Below are positions 43,350 through 53,843 of a stretch of DNA of 64,000 bases, piece by piece. Position numbers and translations under genes: made by a program. Each line of letters begins with the position of its first letter. Within the stretch, counting starts at the first letter, position 1. The stretch comes from Tissierella creatinini. GTDB lineage: Bacteria; Bacillota; Clostridia; Tissierellales; Tissierellaceae. The notes below the pieces were generated by a model. The model was not told where the DNA came from, searched no databases, and worked only from the letters and a program-made list of their open reading frames with translations. Where the stretch lies: positions 61,996 to 125,995 of the forward strand of contig SUSS01000007.1 of NCBI GenBank assembly GCA_005046945.1. The letters are read 5' to 3'.

Positions 43350-44192
43350 CTAAAGTGTGACTTCTTTGTGCCTTGTAGCATGACAATTAATATTGACAGC
43401 TACAGGTAGACCTGCAATATGAGTTGGAAAGTATTCTATATTGACCTTTAATGCAGTGGTTCTTCCGCCAAAGCCCTGGGGTCCAATTCCAAGATTATTC
43501 ACCCTTTCTAGCATTTCCCTTTCTAAGTCAGCATAAAAAGGGTCCTCATTGTAGCTATCTAAATCCCTCAGTAAAGCTTTTTTAGATAATAGGGTTACCT
43601 TTTCAAATGTCCCACCAATACCAACCCCTACAACTATTGGAGGGCAGGGATTAGATCCTGCTAATTCAACTGTTTCCAATATGAAATCCTTTACTCCTTC
43701 CAGCCCATCAGAAGGTTTTAACATCTTAAGTCTAGACATATTTTCTGATCCGAATCCCTTTACTGCCACCATGATATTAAGCTTATCACCAGGTACTATT
43801 TCGTAATTAATAACAGCTGGGGTGTTATCATTGGTATTTAATCTTTTTATAGGGTCTCCTACTACAGATTTTCGAAGGTAACCTTCTTCGTATCCTCGTC
43901 TTATACCTTCATTTATAGCGTCTCCTATATACCCATTTTTGATAATTACTTCCTGCCCAATCTTAAGGAATACTACAACCATGCCTGTATCCTGACACAT
44001 AGGAACTTGTTCAGTATCTGCTATTCTAGCATTTTCAATTATTTTATCCAGTATATCTTGAGAAAGCTTCCAATCATCATTTTTCCTTGCGTTCTCCAAG
44101 GCTTTCATTACATCTTCTGGTAAAAAGTAATTTGCCTCAATAACCATCCTCTTTATTTCTTCAGTAATATTATTTGCATCTATTATTCTCAT
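43350..44192 (-). CDS. Fumarate hydratase class I alpha (Fe-S) subunit
   Basis: The 280-residue subunit carries the [4Fe-4S] cluster, with candidate ligands in VPMCQDTGM (Cys62), GSNPCPPIVVG (about 187) and INCHATRHKE (about 271). It interconverts fumarate and malate. The split alpha/beta form is typical of anaerobes. The alpha gene comes first, and both are followed by the extradiol-dioxygenase-like gene. Confidence 0.93.
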   Translation of the reverse strand: MRIIDANNITEEIKRMVIEANYFLPEDVMKALENARKNDDWKLSQDILDKIIENARIADTEQVPMCQDTGMVVVFLKIGQEVIIKNGYIGDAINEGIRRGYEEGYLRKSVVGDPIKRLNTNDNTPAVINYEIVPGDKLNIMVAVKGFGSENMSRLKMLKPSDGLEGVKDFILETVELAGSNPCPPIVVGVGIGGTFEKVTLLSKKALLRDLDSYNEDPFYADLEREMLERVNNLGIGPQGFGGRTTALKVNIEYFPTHIAGLPVAVNINCHATRHKEVTL

Positions 44193-44225
44193 ATTACACT
44201 TCCTCGTTAAATAAGATATTAATTA

Positions 44226-44254
44226 GGAGGTAAATAATTATTCTATTTACCTCC
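44226..44254. terminator. Hairpin between the GNAT gene and fumarase
   Basis: An 11-bp stem, GGAGGTAAATA/TATTTACCTCC, lies just after the GNAT stop. The following T content is poor, so termination is uncertain. Confidence 0.5.
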
Positions 44255-44260
44255 ATCTTC

Positions 44261-45403
44261 TTATACAATACTCTTCTTATAAATTCTATATGTCTTATAA
44301 AGGATACCACCATATTTTTCAATATCCAGAATCATATCCTTATTGTATTCCCATATAGTTGACCCCTCTCCAAAAACATATCCCTTTTCTTTTGCCTTTA
44401 TATAGCTCTTCAAATAGATAGCCGATGGTACGCCTTTTTTCCTATATTCAGGTACCACAAAAAGAACGAAAAATCTTATTCTATCGATTTTTTTCTTATA
44501 ATAGGGAAACTTTAGAATGCCAAAGGGCAAAAGCTTTCCCTTTAATTTCTTTAAAACCTGATTATAATCCGGCAGAGAAATATTGAAGCCTATAGGCTCT
44601 CCTTTATTGGTCCTTGCTATATAGATTAAGTCATCATCTGCAAAAGGAATAAGTTGCTTTGCTATAAGATCTATTTCTTCTTCATTAGGTGGAATAAAAT
44701 CATCCCATTCCTTAGGCATTGCCCGGTCTATTATACTTTTTATATCTTTCATTTCTGAGTCCATATTTTTTAAATCCAATTTATCTATTCTAAAGCCATA
44801 TCGTTTCATTGCATATGGAACAAGTCTTTCATATCTTTCAATATTATCATTATGAATATAGCTCTTATAGGCATAACAATCCAAGTACTTTTCAAAGCCG
44901 TATGAAAGAAATAAGTCATTATAATATTTCTTGTTATAGGTATTCATTATAAGAGTAGGGTCATGAAAATTATCCAGAAGAAAACCCCTATTGTCGTCTC
45001 CTCCCGGCAAGGATAAAGGGCCCTTTATAAGGTCCATGCCTCTTTCACCCAGCCAGTTTTCTGCAAAAGAGAGCAAAGCAAAAGCTACCTCTTTATCGTC
45101 TATGGATTCAAAAAGAGAAATATAACCTTCTTTAATCCCTTTTGCCTTATTTAACTTTTCATTAATCCCAACAAGTAGTCTACCTACTATTTTTTTATCT
45201 CTATATGCCACTATCCTTGTATTTGGACCAGACTGATTTAAATAATTGTTTTCCCCTACTATATACTTCTTGAAATCGAACTTCAATGGAGGAACCCATG
45301 CCTCATCATCCTCATATAGTTCAAAGGGTAGGTCGATAAAATCATCAAACTGAGATTTGCTTTTTACTTCTTTAATCAATATATCAGTTGCAACTGTCTC
45401 CAT
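44261..45403 (-). CDS. GNAT-fold N-acetyltransferase-like protein (YghO type)
   Basis: The 380-residue protein has an N-terminal domain starting KSKSQFDDFIDLPFELYEDD and a C-terminal GNAT domain. The acetyl-CoA motif A is probably PEYRKKGVPSAI at 318-329. A central region GPLSLPGGDDNRGFLLDNF is shared with other long proteins of this type. Substrate unknown; such genes are widespread in Clostridia. It lies 53 nt after lplA. Confidence 0.75.
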   Translation of the reverse strand: METVATDILIKEVKSKSQFDDFIDLPFELYEDDEAWVPPLKFDFKKYIVGENNYLNQSGPNTRIVAYRDKKIVGRLLVGINEKLNKAKGIKEGYISLFESIDDKEVAFALLSFAENWLGERGMDLIKGPLSLPGGDDNRGFLLDNFHDPTLIMNTYNKKYYNDLFLSYGFEKYLDCYAYKSYIHNDNIERYERLVPYAMKRYGFRIDKLDLKNMDSEMKDIKSIIDRAMPKEWDDFIPPNEEEIDLIAKQLIPFADDDLIYIARTNKGEPIGFNISLPDYNQVLKKLKGKLLPFGILKFPYYKKKIDRIRFFVLFVVPEYRKKGVPSAIYLKSYIKAKEKGYVFGEGSTIWEYNKDMILDIEKYGGILYKTYRIYKKSIV

Positions 45404-45456
45404 GGTATCCCTCTTTCGAAAATATTCGTCTAATGTTGCAACAAAGCATAAGTTTC

Positions 45457-46449
45457 TTATTCAAATAATAAATCCAAGAATTCCACATTGCTTATATCTC
45501 CAAAGTATTTATTCAATGTTTCATCCTGTAATAGCTCTTCCATTGCTACCCTATCATACCTGCTTCCCTTAAGTTTATCTTGGAGCAAAGAAACATCCTC
45601 GGTTCCAAAGAAATCCCCATATACTTTTGCATCCTGTATTACTCCATTTTTTATCCCTAATCTTACATCTATAGAGCCAAAAGGATACCTTTTGTAGTTC
45701 TTGTAATCAAATTGAGGAGATTCTCCGTAATTCCAATCCCATGTATTGTATTTTTCTTTATATAATCTATTAATTTCTTCCTTCTGCTTATCAGATAGGA
45801 TATATTCAGTTGGATCGAGTCCTTCAAGAGCAAACATATTCTTCAGTAACAAATCTTTAAAAGTAAGGAGATTTAAATCCTGAGTAAGATATGGTCTTAT
45901 ATTTGTTACCCTTGACTTAACGGATTTTACACCCTTAGATTCGATTTTATCTTTCTTCACATTTAAAGCGCTAGATAGTACTGTTAGGTCTGTATCAAAC
46001 AGAATTGTTCCATGATTTAGGACTCTATTTTTCCAAACTGACTGGGCTATCCCTGAAAACTTCTTACCTTCCAGAGTAAGATCATTTCTACCCGAAAGCT
46101 CTGCATTTATACCAAGATTCTCAAGAGATTTAAGCATGGGAATATTTATTTTCCCAAAGTCTATCCTCACTTCTCCTGAAACTGTAGTAATAATAGAGAA
46201 ATTTAAGTTACCTAAATCATGATATACAGCTCCTCCACCTGTTATCCTTCTAACAATTTTTATATCATGTTCCCTTACATATTCCTGATTTATTTCCTCG
46301 ATAGTATTTTGGTTCTTACCTACTATAATAGCAGGACTGTTTATCCAAAGGATAACATAGTCCTCATCCTGGGGTAAATTCTTAAAGCAATACTCCTCAA
46401 AGGCTAAATTATACCATGGATTGTTAGATAAATTTTCTAAATATTTCAT
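45457..46449 (-). CDS. lplA: Lipoate-protein ligase A
   Basis: LplA activates lipoate with ATP and attaches it to E2 or H proteins. The 330-residue protein has RRITGGGAVYHD at 67-78, a KFSGIAQ segment and a C-terminal accessory domain (about 250-330), as in the two-domain enzymes. No lipoylated acceptor gene is in the window. It starts 16 nt after the beta-CASP gene. Confidence 0.93.
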   Translation of the reverse strand: MKYLENLSNNPWYNLAFEEYCFKNLPQDEDYVILWINSPAIIVGKNQNTIEEINQEYVREHDIKIVRRITGGGAVYHDLGNLNFSIITTVSGEVRIDFGKINIPMLKSLENLGINAELSGRNDLTLEGKKFSGIAQSVWKNRVLNHGTILFDTDLTVLSSALNVKKDKIESKGVKSVKSRVTNIRPYLTQDLNLLTFKDLLLKNMFALEGLDPTEYILSDKQKEEINRLYKEKYNTWDWNYGESPQFDYKNYKRYPFGSIDVRLGIKNGVIQDAKVYGDFFGTEDVSLLQDKLKGSRYDRVAMEELLQDETLNKYFGDISNVEFLDLLFE

Positions 46450-46465
46450 CCTCTATTTTGCCTCC

Positions 46466-48103
46466 TCATTTGCCGATTAGCATATTTAAATCCATAAGCT
46501 GTTCTTGCATATCTATTAGCTTATTCTTAAGCAAATCATAGTTCTTTTCTAAAACCTTATCCTCCAGAAGTCCACAAGATCTCTTCATTAGTGAGTTGAA
46601 TTGATTATATACGTTTTCAAGCTCGTTTTCAATGTCTTCCTTAAGCATAGATGGCTCAATTCTAACACCCTTATTCAATTGAATATCATGCTTCTTAATA
46701 TCAAACCTATCACCAATATTAGGAATGATAGTCTCTAAGTTATACCTCTCTTCAATGAGTTCAGATAAGGCATTAGAAGCTTCTTCTTCTCCATGTACTA
46801 TGAATATCTTCTTAGGTTTAACCTTGAAATTAGATACCCAGTTTAATAGTACTCTTTGATCAGCATGACCTGAAAACCCTTCCAAATCATAGATTTCAAG
46901 GGCTACCTTTATATCTTCCCCTAATAGCTTTACATTTTTTACCCCATCTAAGAGAATTCTACCTAGGGACCCATCTGCTTGGAAGCCTACAAAGACCAAG
47001 CTATTTAATGGATTCCATAGATTATGCTTTAAGTGATGTCTTATTCTGCCTGCTGTTGCCATGCCACTTGATGAAATAATCACCTTTGGATAATCTGATT
47101 TATTCAGAGTTATTGATTCCTCCTGACTCTTTACATATCTTAAGTTGCTGAAGGAGAATGGATTGTCACCCCTTAAGATCATCTCCTTAGTCTTAAGATT
47201 GAAGCTGTTGGAGTTCTTTTGAAAAACTTCAGTAGCATTAACTGCTAAGGGACTATCTATATAAATAGGCACCTTCATATACTCTTCTATAATTCCAGAA
47301 TCATAATACTTGTTTAGTTCGTATATTAACTCCTGAGTCCTCCCTACTGCAAAAGCTGGTATTAGTACAGTTCCACCTCTTAAGGCTGTTCTGTTGATAA
47401 TATCTATTAGCTTTCTAGTACTACTTTCAAACGGTTCATGGATTGTATCTCCATAAGTTGATTCTATGATTAGATAGTCTGCTTCATCTATAAATTCAGG
47501 ATTATTGATAATTGGTCTGCCAGGCATTCCTAGGTCTCCAGAAAATACTATTTTTGTACTTTCTCCCCCCTCATTTACCCAAAGCTCAAGAATTGAGGAG
47601 CCCAATATATGGCCAGCATCCTTAAATCTAATTGATACTGAATCACTTATGTTTATGCTCTGGTTATAATAATATGGTTCAAAATATTTCAAACTTATCT
47701 CTGCTTCCTCCATAGTATATAAGGGCTCTACCATGGCAAATCCTGCCCTCTTACGCTTCTTATTATCCCACTCGGCATCTGACTCTTGGATTTTTGCACT
47801 ATCTCTAAGCATAATATCACACAGGTCAAAAGTTGGCTTAGTACATATTATCCTTCCCCTAAACCCATCCTTTACCAGTTTTGGAATGCGACCACTGTGG
47901 TCTATATGTGCATGTGTTAAAATCAATACATCAATTTCTTTAGGGTCATAAGGAAATGGATTTGCATTCATTTTCTCAATCTCATTACTTCCCTGAAACA
48001 TTCCACAATCAATTAATATATTATGATTCTTAGTTCTTAAGAGATAATTAGAACCTGTTACCATCTTGGCTGCTCCAAAGAATTGAATATCCATATAGTT
48101 CAC
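46466..48103 (-). CDS. Metallo-beta-lactamase/beta-CASP ribonuclease-like protein
   Basis: The 545-residue protein has the MBL motif HAHIDH (His64 to His69), further metal ligands AGHILGSS and SGDLGMPGRPI, a beta-CASP insert (about 200-400) and an RMMBL segment with GFSGHADQRVLLNW and IFIVHGEEEA. This is the CPSF73-like architecture of RNA endo/exonucleases. The C-terminal 80 residues form a predicted coiled coil beyond the usual domain. It is not RNase J, which has a different length and context. Confidence 0.9.
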   Translation of the reverse strand: MNYMDIQFFGAAKMVTGSNYLLRTKNHNILIDCGMFQGSNEIEKMNANPFPYDPKEIDVLILTHAHIDHSGRIPKLVKDGFRGRIICTKPTFDLCDIMLRDSAKIQESDAEWDNKKRKRAGFAMVEPLYTMEEAEISLKYFEPYYYNQSINISDSVSIRFKDAGHILGSSILELWVNEGGESTKIVFSGDLGMPGRPIINNPEFIDEADYLIIESTYGDTIHEPFESSTRKLIDIINRTALRGGTVLIPAFAVGRTQELIYELNKYYDSGIIEEYMKVPIYIDSPLAVNATEVFQKNSNSFNLKTKEMILRGDNPFSFSNLRYVKSQEESITLNKSDYPKVIISSSGMATAGRIRHHLKHNLWNPLNSLVFVGFQADGSLGRILLDGVKNVKLLGEDIKVALEIYDLEGFSGHADQRVLLNWVSNFKVKPKKIFIVHGEEEASNALSELIEERYNLETIIPNIGDRFDIKKHDIQLNKGVRIEPSMLKEDIENELENVYNQFNSLMKRSCGLLEDKVLEKNYDLLKNKLIDMQEQLMDLNMLIGK

Positions 48104-48121
48104 TCCTTTATTGAAAATTAT

Positions 48122-49315
48122 CTAGTTGCTTTTTAATTTAAATGAAAGACCTGTTTTTAAATAATCCTCCATGTTTGTATGATTTATCGCTGCATTCTTT
48201 AAGGTGTTCATTTCCTTTAAATCACCATATAGAATTACGCCCCTAATCTTTCCATCTAAAACGAATATCTTATGATGAATATCCTTCTCATAATCAATAT
48301 ATTCATAAACTTGATCAAAATTCTTAATATCCCCTGCAGAAAAGACTTGAATATCCCCTAACCTCATACTGGTGAAGGACTTAGGCTTATCATATACCAT
48401 ATCCCCACCACTCATGTTATTTCCTGCAACCTTTCCCTGTTCTATACTTGCAGTCCACAATCCATAAACATTACCATCTAATTCTATTACATCTCCGGCT
48501 GCATATATATTAGGGATATTGGTCTTAAGATGGGAGTCTACCTTAATCCCCTTGTTAAATTGGATTGGGGTATCCTCTACCAAATCTAAGTTAGGGCTTA
48601 CTCCTGTTGAAATCAGTACTCCATGTGTCTTGATTAGTTCATGGTCATTTACAATTACCCCAGTAGCGAAATCCTCCCCATCTATAGCCTTTACCTTCTT
48701 AGACGTATATATATTTATACCGTGGCTTATGAGTTTTTCCTTTAGCTTATTTCCAATTTCTTCATCTACCTGTCTATTCATAGGATATGGTCCACTTGCT
48801 ATTACATTGACCTTCCTTCCCATCTCCTTTAAAGACCATGCTGTCTCTAATCCTAATAATCCGGCTCCTATAACAGTATAAATTTCGCAGCCAATGCAAT
48901 CAATCTGTATTATTTCAACATCACTGATGGTTCTAAGGGCTAATACTCCATTTTTTTCTCTGCCTTCTATAGGAGGGATAAAAGGTCTGCTTCCTGTGGC
49001 AATTAATAATTTTTCATATTCATATATCTTTCCATCTTGTAAATATAAGTGATTTTTTTCTACATCGATTTTTTGAACTACGCTATTTAAGGCTACTGAA
49101 ATATTGTTATCCTTATACCATTGTTCTTTATTTACTAGCAGAGAATCCTCTTTCATTTCTGAAGACAGGGCTTTGGATAGTTTAATCCTATAATATGTTA
49201 AATAAGGCTCAGCAGTTATTATGGTAATGGAGCCTTCTTTATCATTATTCCTAATTTCCTTAGCAGCAGTTAGGCCTGCTATACCATTTCCAATAATTAA
49301 GTACTTTGAAATCAA
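48122..49315 (-). CDS. FAD-dependent pyridine nucleotide-disulphide oxidoreductase (NADH-rubredoxin reductase/NirB-like)
   Basis: A TTG at 49315 behind AGGAGG gives ISKYLIIGNGIAGLTAAKEI, the FAD-binding start; a longer frame runs back into the potD end and has no ribosome site. The 397-residue product contains a second GxGxxG (VIGAGLLGLETAW) for NAD and the third motif IYAAGDVIE. It resembles NADH-rubredoxin oxidoreductases used in oxygen detoxification, but no rubredoxin gene is adjacent, so the acceptor is unknown. Confidence 0.88.
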   Translation of the reverse strand: MISKYLIIGNGIAGLTAAKEIRNNDKEGSITIITAEPYLTYYRIKLSKALSSEMKEDSLLVNKEQWYKDNNISVALNSVVQKIDVEKNHLYLQDGKIYEYEKLLIATGSRPFIPPIEGREKNGVLALRTISDVEIIQIDCIGCEIYTVIGAGLLGLETAWSLKEMGRKVNVIASGPYPMNRQVDEEIGNKLKEKLISHGINIYTSKKVKAIDGEDFATGVIVNDHELIKTHGVLISTGVSPNLDLVEDTPIQFNKGIKVDSHLKTNIPNIYAAGDVIELDGNVYGLWTASIEQGKVAGNNMSGGDMVYDKPKSFTSMRLGDIQVFSAGDIKNFDQVYEYIDYEKDIHHKIFVLDGKIRGVILYGDLKEMNTLKNAAINHTNMEDYLKTGLSFKLKSN

Positions 49316-49373
49316 TTTATGCCCTCCTATTTTGTATTTACTAATAATTATTACCCATAAAGCCTTTAACAAC

Positions 49374-49407
49374 ACAGAAACCTCCAATAAAAATTGGAGG
49401 TTTCTGT
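49374..49407 (-). terminator. Long hairpin after potD
   Basis: A 15-bp perfect stem, ACAGAAACCTCCAAT/ATTGGAGGTTTCTGT, with a 4-base loop starts 4 bases after the potD stop. The T-run is weak, so it may act as an mRNA 3' stabiliser as well as terminator. Confidence 0.65.
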
Positions 49408-49410
49408 CTG

Positions 49411-50454
49411 TTATTGTTGGCTTGTAACTTCGGTCCAAATTCTATCATATTCCTTAATAATATCCATAGGATCCTTGAAGACTTCGGTTTTTTCAAGAAC
49501 TTCAGCCGATGGATAAGCTGTTGGGTCATTCTTAACTTCTTCATCAAGTAACTCTACTGCTTCCGGAATAGGGGATGAATATCCTATATACTCAGCATTC
49601 TTAGCTGCAATATCAGGTCTAGTCATAAAGTCTATAAACTTTTCAGCCCCTTCTTGATTTTGTGTACTCTTTGGTATTACCATTGAATCAAACCATAGAT
49701 TTGTTCCCTCTACAGGTACTACATACTCTAAATCAGGATTTTCAGCTATCATAGTCACTGCATCTCCTGAATATACTACAGCTACATCAGCTTCACCAGA
49801 AACTACGGCGCCTTTTACCTCGTCACCCATATAAGCCTTAACCAATGGCTTTTGTGTTATTAATTCATCTTTTGCCTGCTCTAGCTCATCTATATTTCTT
49901 GTATTAATTGAATATCCAAGCTTTAATAAGGCTACTGCAAGACTATCCCTTTGACTGTTATACATTACAATTTGTCCTTCATATTGAGGATCCCAAAGGT
50001 CCGCCCAACTATCTAGGGGCTGGCTTACCTTAGTCTTATTATAGATGATACCTACCGTACCCCACATATATGGAACTGCATATTCGTTTTGAGGATCGTA
50101 TTCCAAATTTAAGAAGCTTTGTCCTACCTTTTGAAAATTAGTTATATTGTCCTTATTTATCTTTACCAGTAAATCTTCTCTTATCATTCTTTCAATCATA
50201 TAGTCAGATGGGAAGATAACGTCGTAGCTACTTCCGCCTTGCTTTAATTTGACATAAAGGTCCTCATTTGTTGCAAATGTATCGTAGACTACTTCAATTC
50301 CATACTCATCCTCAAATTGGTCAAGGACATCCATATCGATATAGTCTCCCCAGTTATAGACATTTAACTTTGGTTTACTGTCCCCACAGCCAGTAGCCAC
50401 AATCAGGATTGATAAAACAATTATTATCATTGCAATAGATTTAATTTTTTTCAT
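49411..50454 (-). CDS. potD: Spermidine/putrescine-binding lipoprotein PotD
   Basis: PotD is the extracellular polyamine receptor of PotABCD. The 347-residue protein has a lipoprotein signal with Cys23 (VATGCGDS). NVYNWGDYIDMDVLDQFE (about 31-48) is the typical start of the mature domain, and acidic and aromatic residues in SSYDVIFPSDYM and GTNLWFDSMVIP fit polyamine contacts. It is the last gene of the operon, 4 nt after potC. Confidence 0.95.
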   Translation of the reverse strand: MKKIKSIAMIIIVLSILIVATGCGDSKPKLNVYNWGDYIDMDVLDQFEDEYGIEVVYDTFATNEDLYVKLKQGGSSYDVIFPSDYMIERMIREDLLVKINKDNITNFQKVGQSFLNLEYDPQNEYAVPYMWGTVGIIYNKTKVSQPLDSWADLWDPQYEGQIVMYNSQRDSLAVALLKLGYSINTRNIDELEQAKDELITQKPLVKAYMGDEVKGAVVSGEADVAVVYSGDAVTMIAENPDLEYVVPVEGTNLWFDSMVIPKSTQNQEGAEKFIDFMTRPDIAAKNAEYIGYSSPIPEAVELLDEEVKNDPTAYPSAEVLEKTEVFKDPMDIIKEYDRIWTEVTSQQ

Positions 50455-50458
50455 ATAT

Positions 50459-51244
50459 TTATCCTCTCTCTTTTAAAGTATTCTTATCAGCCCTCTTATT
50501 AATTATCAATAAAAGGATTATTAGCCCTATAAACATAAGTGTAGATAGTGCATTTATTACAGGATTTATACCCCTTCTTGCCATTGAAAATATGGTAATA
50601 CTCAAGTTTGAAACTCCATGGCCGGTATTGAAGAAGGAGATTACAAAGTCATCAATTGACAAGGTGAAAGCCATTAATGCACCAGTAATAATACCCGGCC
50701 TTATCTCAGGAATAATCACCTTTCTTAGGGTATAGGATGGAGTTGCTCCCAAATCCATGGCTGCCTCCGCTAAGTGCTTATTCATCTGCTTTAATTTAGG
50801 CAATATAGAAAGGATAACATAGGGTAGACAGAAAGTTATATGGGACAGAAGCATAGTTGTCAACCCAAATTGAAATCCAAAGAGCCTAAATAATGTCATC
50901 AAAGATACAGCTGTAACTATATCCGGGTTTAATACAGGGATATAGTTTAGGTTAAGGATCAACCTCTTACCAAGACCATTCATATTGTAAATCCCTATTG
51001 CTGCTATGGTTCCTATGACAGTAGATATAATAGCGGTTAAAATAGATATCAATATGGTATTATATAAGGCCTTTAATACTTCCCTATCCCTCAAAAGTTC
51101 AATATACCATTTTAAGGTAAATCTGTTCCAGTTCCCTATCATCTTAGAATCGTTAAAGGAGAATACGATTAGTATGATTATAGGTGCATATAGAAAAAGA
51201 AATATTATGGCCATATAAAGTTTATTTAGATTTTTCTCTACCAT
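50459..51244 (-). CDS. potC: Spermidine/putrescine ABC permease PotC
   Basis: This 261-residue permease has about six membrane helices and the EAA loop EAAMDLGATPSYTLRKVIIPE (about 160-180), which contacts PotA. It overlaps potB by 7 nt. Confidence 0.95.
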   Translation of the reverse strand: MVEKNLNKLYMAIIFLFLYAPIIILIVFSFNDSKMIGNWNRFTLKWYIELLRDREVLKALYNTILISILTAIISTVIGTIAAIGIYNMNGLGKRLILNLNYIPVLNPDIVTAVSLMTLFRLFGFQFGLTTMLLSHITFCLPYVILSILPKLKQMNKHLAEAAMDLGATPSYTLRKVIIPEIRPGIITGALMAFTLSIDDFVISFFNTGHGVSNLSITIFSMARRGINPVINALSTLMFIGLIILLLIINKRADKNTLKERG

Positions 51245-52077
51245 AGTCCGCCACCATCTCCTTCCTTCTCCTTATCGAACTTATATGAAAATATCATAGT
51301 AAGCAATATGAATATCATTAAAATAATGGACATGGCAGAACCAAAATGCCAATCTCCTGTATATCTAAACTGTTGCTCAATTAAGTTACCTATAAGGTTT
51401 GATTTATTTCCTCCTAGTAAACTAGAAATTACAAAGGTACTTACTGCAGGTATAAACACCATGGAGATCCCTGTAATTACCCCAGGTAGACTTAATGGAA
51501 ATATTACCTTTAGGAAGGTTATAATCCTATTTGCACCCAGGTCTTCTGCTGCTTCAACTAATTTTGGATCCAGTTTTACTAATACTGAGTAAATGGGAAG
51601 AACCATAAAAGGAAGGAAGTTATAAACCATTCCCAAAAGCACTGCACTATCGTTATATAATAGGTCTAATGGCTGAAATCCAAGCTTAGTTATGATAATA
51701 TTTATAATTCCATTTTTACCCAATAAGGCTAACCAAGCATAGGTCCTTAAGAGGAAATTCATCCACATAGGTATTACAAAGAAGAGAATTAAAATATTTC
51801 TTGTCTTTTCCTTCTCTTTGGAGATTATAAATGCTATGGGATATCCAAGTAATAAACAAAGGACTGTTGAAACCAAAGCTAAGTTTACCGACCTTAGAAG
51901 GACACTTGTATATATATGTGTAAAAAATCTTTTAAAGTTTTCCATGTTGAACTGGAAGGTAGAAAAATCCTGGCTATCACCTGTTGTGAATGCATAATAT
52001 ACAACTAATACCAAGGGTATTACTATAAAGACTAGGAGCCATAAGCTATATGGAATTGAATATCGTTTAAATTTCAT
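51238..52077 (-). CDS. potB: Spermidine/putrescine ABC permease PotB
   Basis: This 279-residue partner permease has about six helices and the EAA loop [20 protein letters not shown] near 178-197. It overlaps potA by 11 nt and potC by 7 nt, so the operon is translationally coupled. Confidence 0.95.
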   Translation of the reverse strand: MKFKRYSIPYSLWLLVFIVIPLVLVVYYAFTTGDSQDFSTFQFNMENFKRFFTHIYTSVLLRSVNLALVSTVLCLLLGYPIAFIISKEKEKTRNILILFFVIPMWMNFLLRTYAWLALLGKNGIINIIITKLGFQPLDLLYNDSAVLLGMVYNFLPFMVLPIYSVLVKLDPKLVEAAEDLGANRIITFLKVIFPLSLPGVITGISMVFIPAVSTFVISSLLGGNKSNLIGNLIEQQFRYTGDWHFGSAMSIILMIFILLTMIFSYKFDKEKEGDGGGLW

Positions 52078-53122
52078 CAGACTTCACCTTCTTCATAATA
52101 TGGAGGTTTTCAGGTTTTATAGTCATCCCAATTTCTGAGCCAACATCTTTCATAATCGTAGAATGTATCATCCATTCATAATCATCACTCTTTACGAACA
52201 TCTCGTAATGAACACCTTTAAATGTAACGGAATTTACGACGCCCTTAAGTATCCCGTCATTTGATGCTACTATTTCTATGTCCTCCGGTCTAATAACTAC
52301 CTCTACATCCTCTTCTTTTTGGAATCCCTTATCTACACATTGAAATACCTTGCCTGAAAACTCAACTATATAGTCTTCATGCATTATCCCGTCAATAATA
52401 TTGCTTTCACCTATGAAATCGGCTACGAAGGAATTCTTTGGCTCGTTGTAAATATCAATAGGAGTACCAATTTGTTGAATTCTTCCCTTATCCATTACTA
52501 CCACAGTATCGGACATGGTCAAAGCTTCTTCTTGGTCATGGGTTACATATATAAAGGTTATTCCAACCCTTTTTTGCATACTCTTAAGTTCAATTTGCAT
52601 CTCCTTACGAAGCTTTAAATCCAATGCTCCTAGTGGCTCGTCCAATAAAAGTACCTTTGGCTCATTGACAAGAGCTCTTGCAATTGCAATTCTTTGCTGC
52701 TGTCCTCCGCTTAGCTGCTCGATAGATCTTTTCTCATATCCTTGCAGATTAACCAGTCTAAGCATCTCTTCTACTTTTTCTTTGATTACATCTTTTGGGG
52801 TTTTCTTTATCTTAAGGCCAAATGCTATATTATCATATACATTAAGATGGGGAAATAATGCATACTTCTGAAAAACTGTATTTATCTGTCTTTCATATGG
52901 AGGCACATCTGTTATATCCTTTCCATCGAAGATTACCTTTCCTTCAGTTGGGCTTTCAAATCCACCGATAATTCTAAGAGTAGTGGTCTTACCACAACCA
53001 CTAGGTCCTAAAAGGGTAAGAAATTCATTTTCCTTAACATATAAATTGATATCCTTTAGAACCTTTTCACCATCAAAGCTCATTGATATATTCTTTAAAT
53101 CTATAATATTTTGCTTTTCCAT
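52067..53122 (-). CDS. potA: Spermidine/putrescine ABC transporter ATPase PotA
   Basis: This 351-residue ATPase has Walker [10 protein letters not shown] at 39-47, signature LSGGQQQR at 137-144, Walker B LLLDEP at 158-163 and a C-terminal TOBE-type regulatory domain (about 270-345). It lies 17 nt after the XRE-cupin regulator. Confidence 0.96.
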   Translation of the reverse strand: MEKQNIIDLKNISMSFDGEKVLKDINLYVKENEFLTLLGPSGCGKTTTLRIIGGFESPTEGKVIFDGKDITDVPPYERQINTVFQKYALFPHLNVYDNIAFGLKIKKTPKDVIKEKVEEMLRLVNLQGYEKRSIEQLSGGQQQRIAIARALVNEPKVLLLDEPLGALDLKLRKEMQIELKSMQKRVGITFIYVTHDQEEALTMSDTVVVMDKGRIQQIGTPIDIYNEPKNSFVADFIGESNIIDGIMHEDYIVEFSGKVFQCVDKGFQKEEDVEVVIRPEDIEIVASNDGILKGVVNSVTFKGVHYEMFVKSDDYEWMIHSTIMKDVGSEIGMTIKPENLHIMKKVKSDEI

Positions 53123-53139
53123 TTTTTTCCCCCTTTAAC

Positions 53140-53679
53140 TTAGAAACTTGGTGGATTGCTGACCCAAATGATATTTGCCTTACTATTTCCTGCATTGGAG
53201 ATATAGTGATTTGAATTGGCTTTATAGTAAAAGCTTTCGCCTTTTTTTACTTTATATTTATCCGGTCCTATATTTAACCATATATTCCCCTGAAGCACAT
53301 AGCCGAATTCCTCTCCCTCATGGGGATAATCCTCCTTAGATCTGCCATTTGGTCCTAGTTCTATAAGTATTGGTTCCATGGTATTCTTTTGGGCATTTGG
53401 TACAATCCATTTTAGTACATACTTAAGTTCATCATTTTGACTTTCAAAAACATCTTCTTTAGTAAATACAATCTTTTCATCTACTGTTTCATTGAAGAAA
53501 TCCTTTAGGTTTGTTCCAAGGCCTTCTAGAATATCCACTAAAGTAGCAATGGAAGGAGATGTAAGGTCTCTTTCAACCTGAGATATAAACCCCTTTGTCA
53601 GTTCACATCGATCAGCTAGTTCCTCTTGAGTTAGGGAATTCTTTACTCTTAGCCCCTTAATTTTTTCACCAATCTTCAT
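53140..53679 (-). CDS. XRE-cupin transcriptional regulator of polyamine transport
   Basis: The 179-residue protein has an N-terminal helix-turn-helix (about 6-60, NSLTQEELADRCELTKGFIS) and a C-terminal cupin domain (about 105-177, PHEGEEFGYVLQGNIWLNI). PuuR-type regulators of this kind sense polyamines through the cupin. Being the first gene before potABCD, it is probably the operon regulator. Palindromes at 53704-53727 and 53844-53860 are candidate operators. Confidence 0.92.
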   Translation of the reverse strand: MKIGEKIKGLRVKNSLTQEELADRCELTKGFISQVERDLTSPSIATLVDILEGLGTNLKDFFNETVDEKIVFTKEDVFESQNDELKYVLKWIVPNAQKNTMEPILIELGPNGRSKEDYPHEGEEFGYVLQGNIWLNIGPDKYKVKKGESFYYKANSNHYISNAGNSKANIIWVSNPPSF

Positions 53680-53703
53680 TTTTTCACTCCTAAACTGATT
53701 TCA

Positions 53704-53727
53704 AATATTAAACAAATAGTTTATATT
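53704..53727. promoter_or_regulatory. Candidate operator downstream of the xre-pot promoter
   Basis: AATATTAAAC..GTTTATATT is an interrupted palindrome with core AAACnnnnnGTTT. It lies between the -10 and the start codon, where a bound repressor would block transcription. Confidence 0.5.
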
Positions 53728-53752
53728 TACTAAACCCTTAATTGACTATATC

Positions 53753-53781
53753 ATTATAAAAAATTTGTCACTGCTTGTCAA
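53753..53781 (-). promoter_or_regulatory. Consensus sigma-A promoter of xre-potABCD
   Basis: TTGACA (53776-53781) and TATAAT (53753-53758) on the minus strand have a 17-base spacer: both boxes are perfect. Confidence 0.9.
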
Positions 53782-53843
53782 TAAATATTATCAAAAATCT
53801 TAGTATTGATTTTTCTCTAAATTACTCACTTTTTTGGAAGTTT

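Noticed and set aside
46466-48103. Annotation of the beta-CASP protein as RNase J
   Set aside because: The domain order is of the CPSF73-like type, with a different C-terminal region and no RNase J-type start.
49316-49438. A 41-residue N-terminal extension of the FAD oxidoreductase
   Set aside because: The extension overlaps the potD terminator region and lacks a ribosome site. The TTG at 49315 behind AGGAGG gives the proper FAD-binding start.
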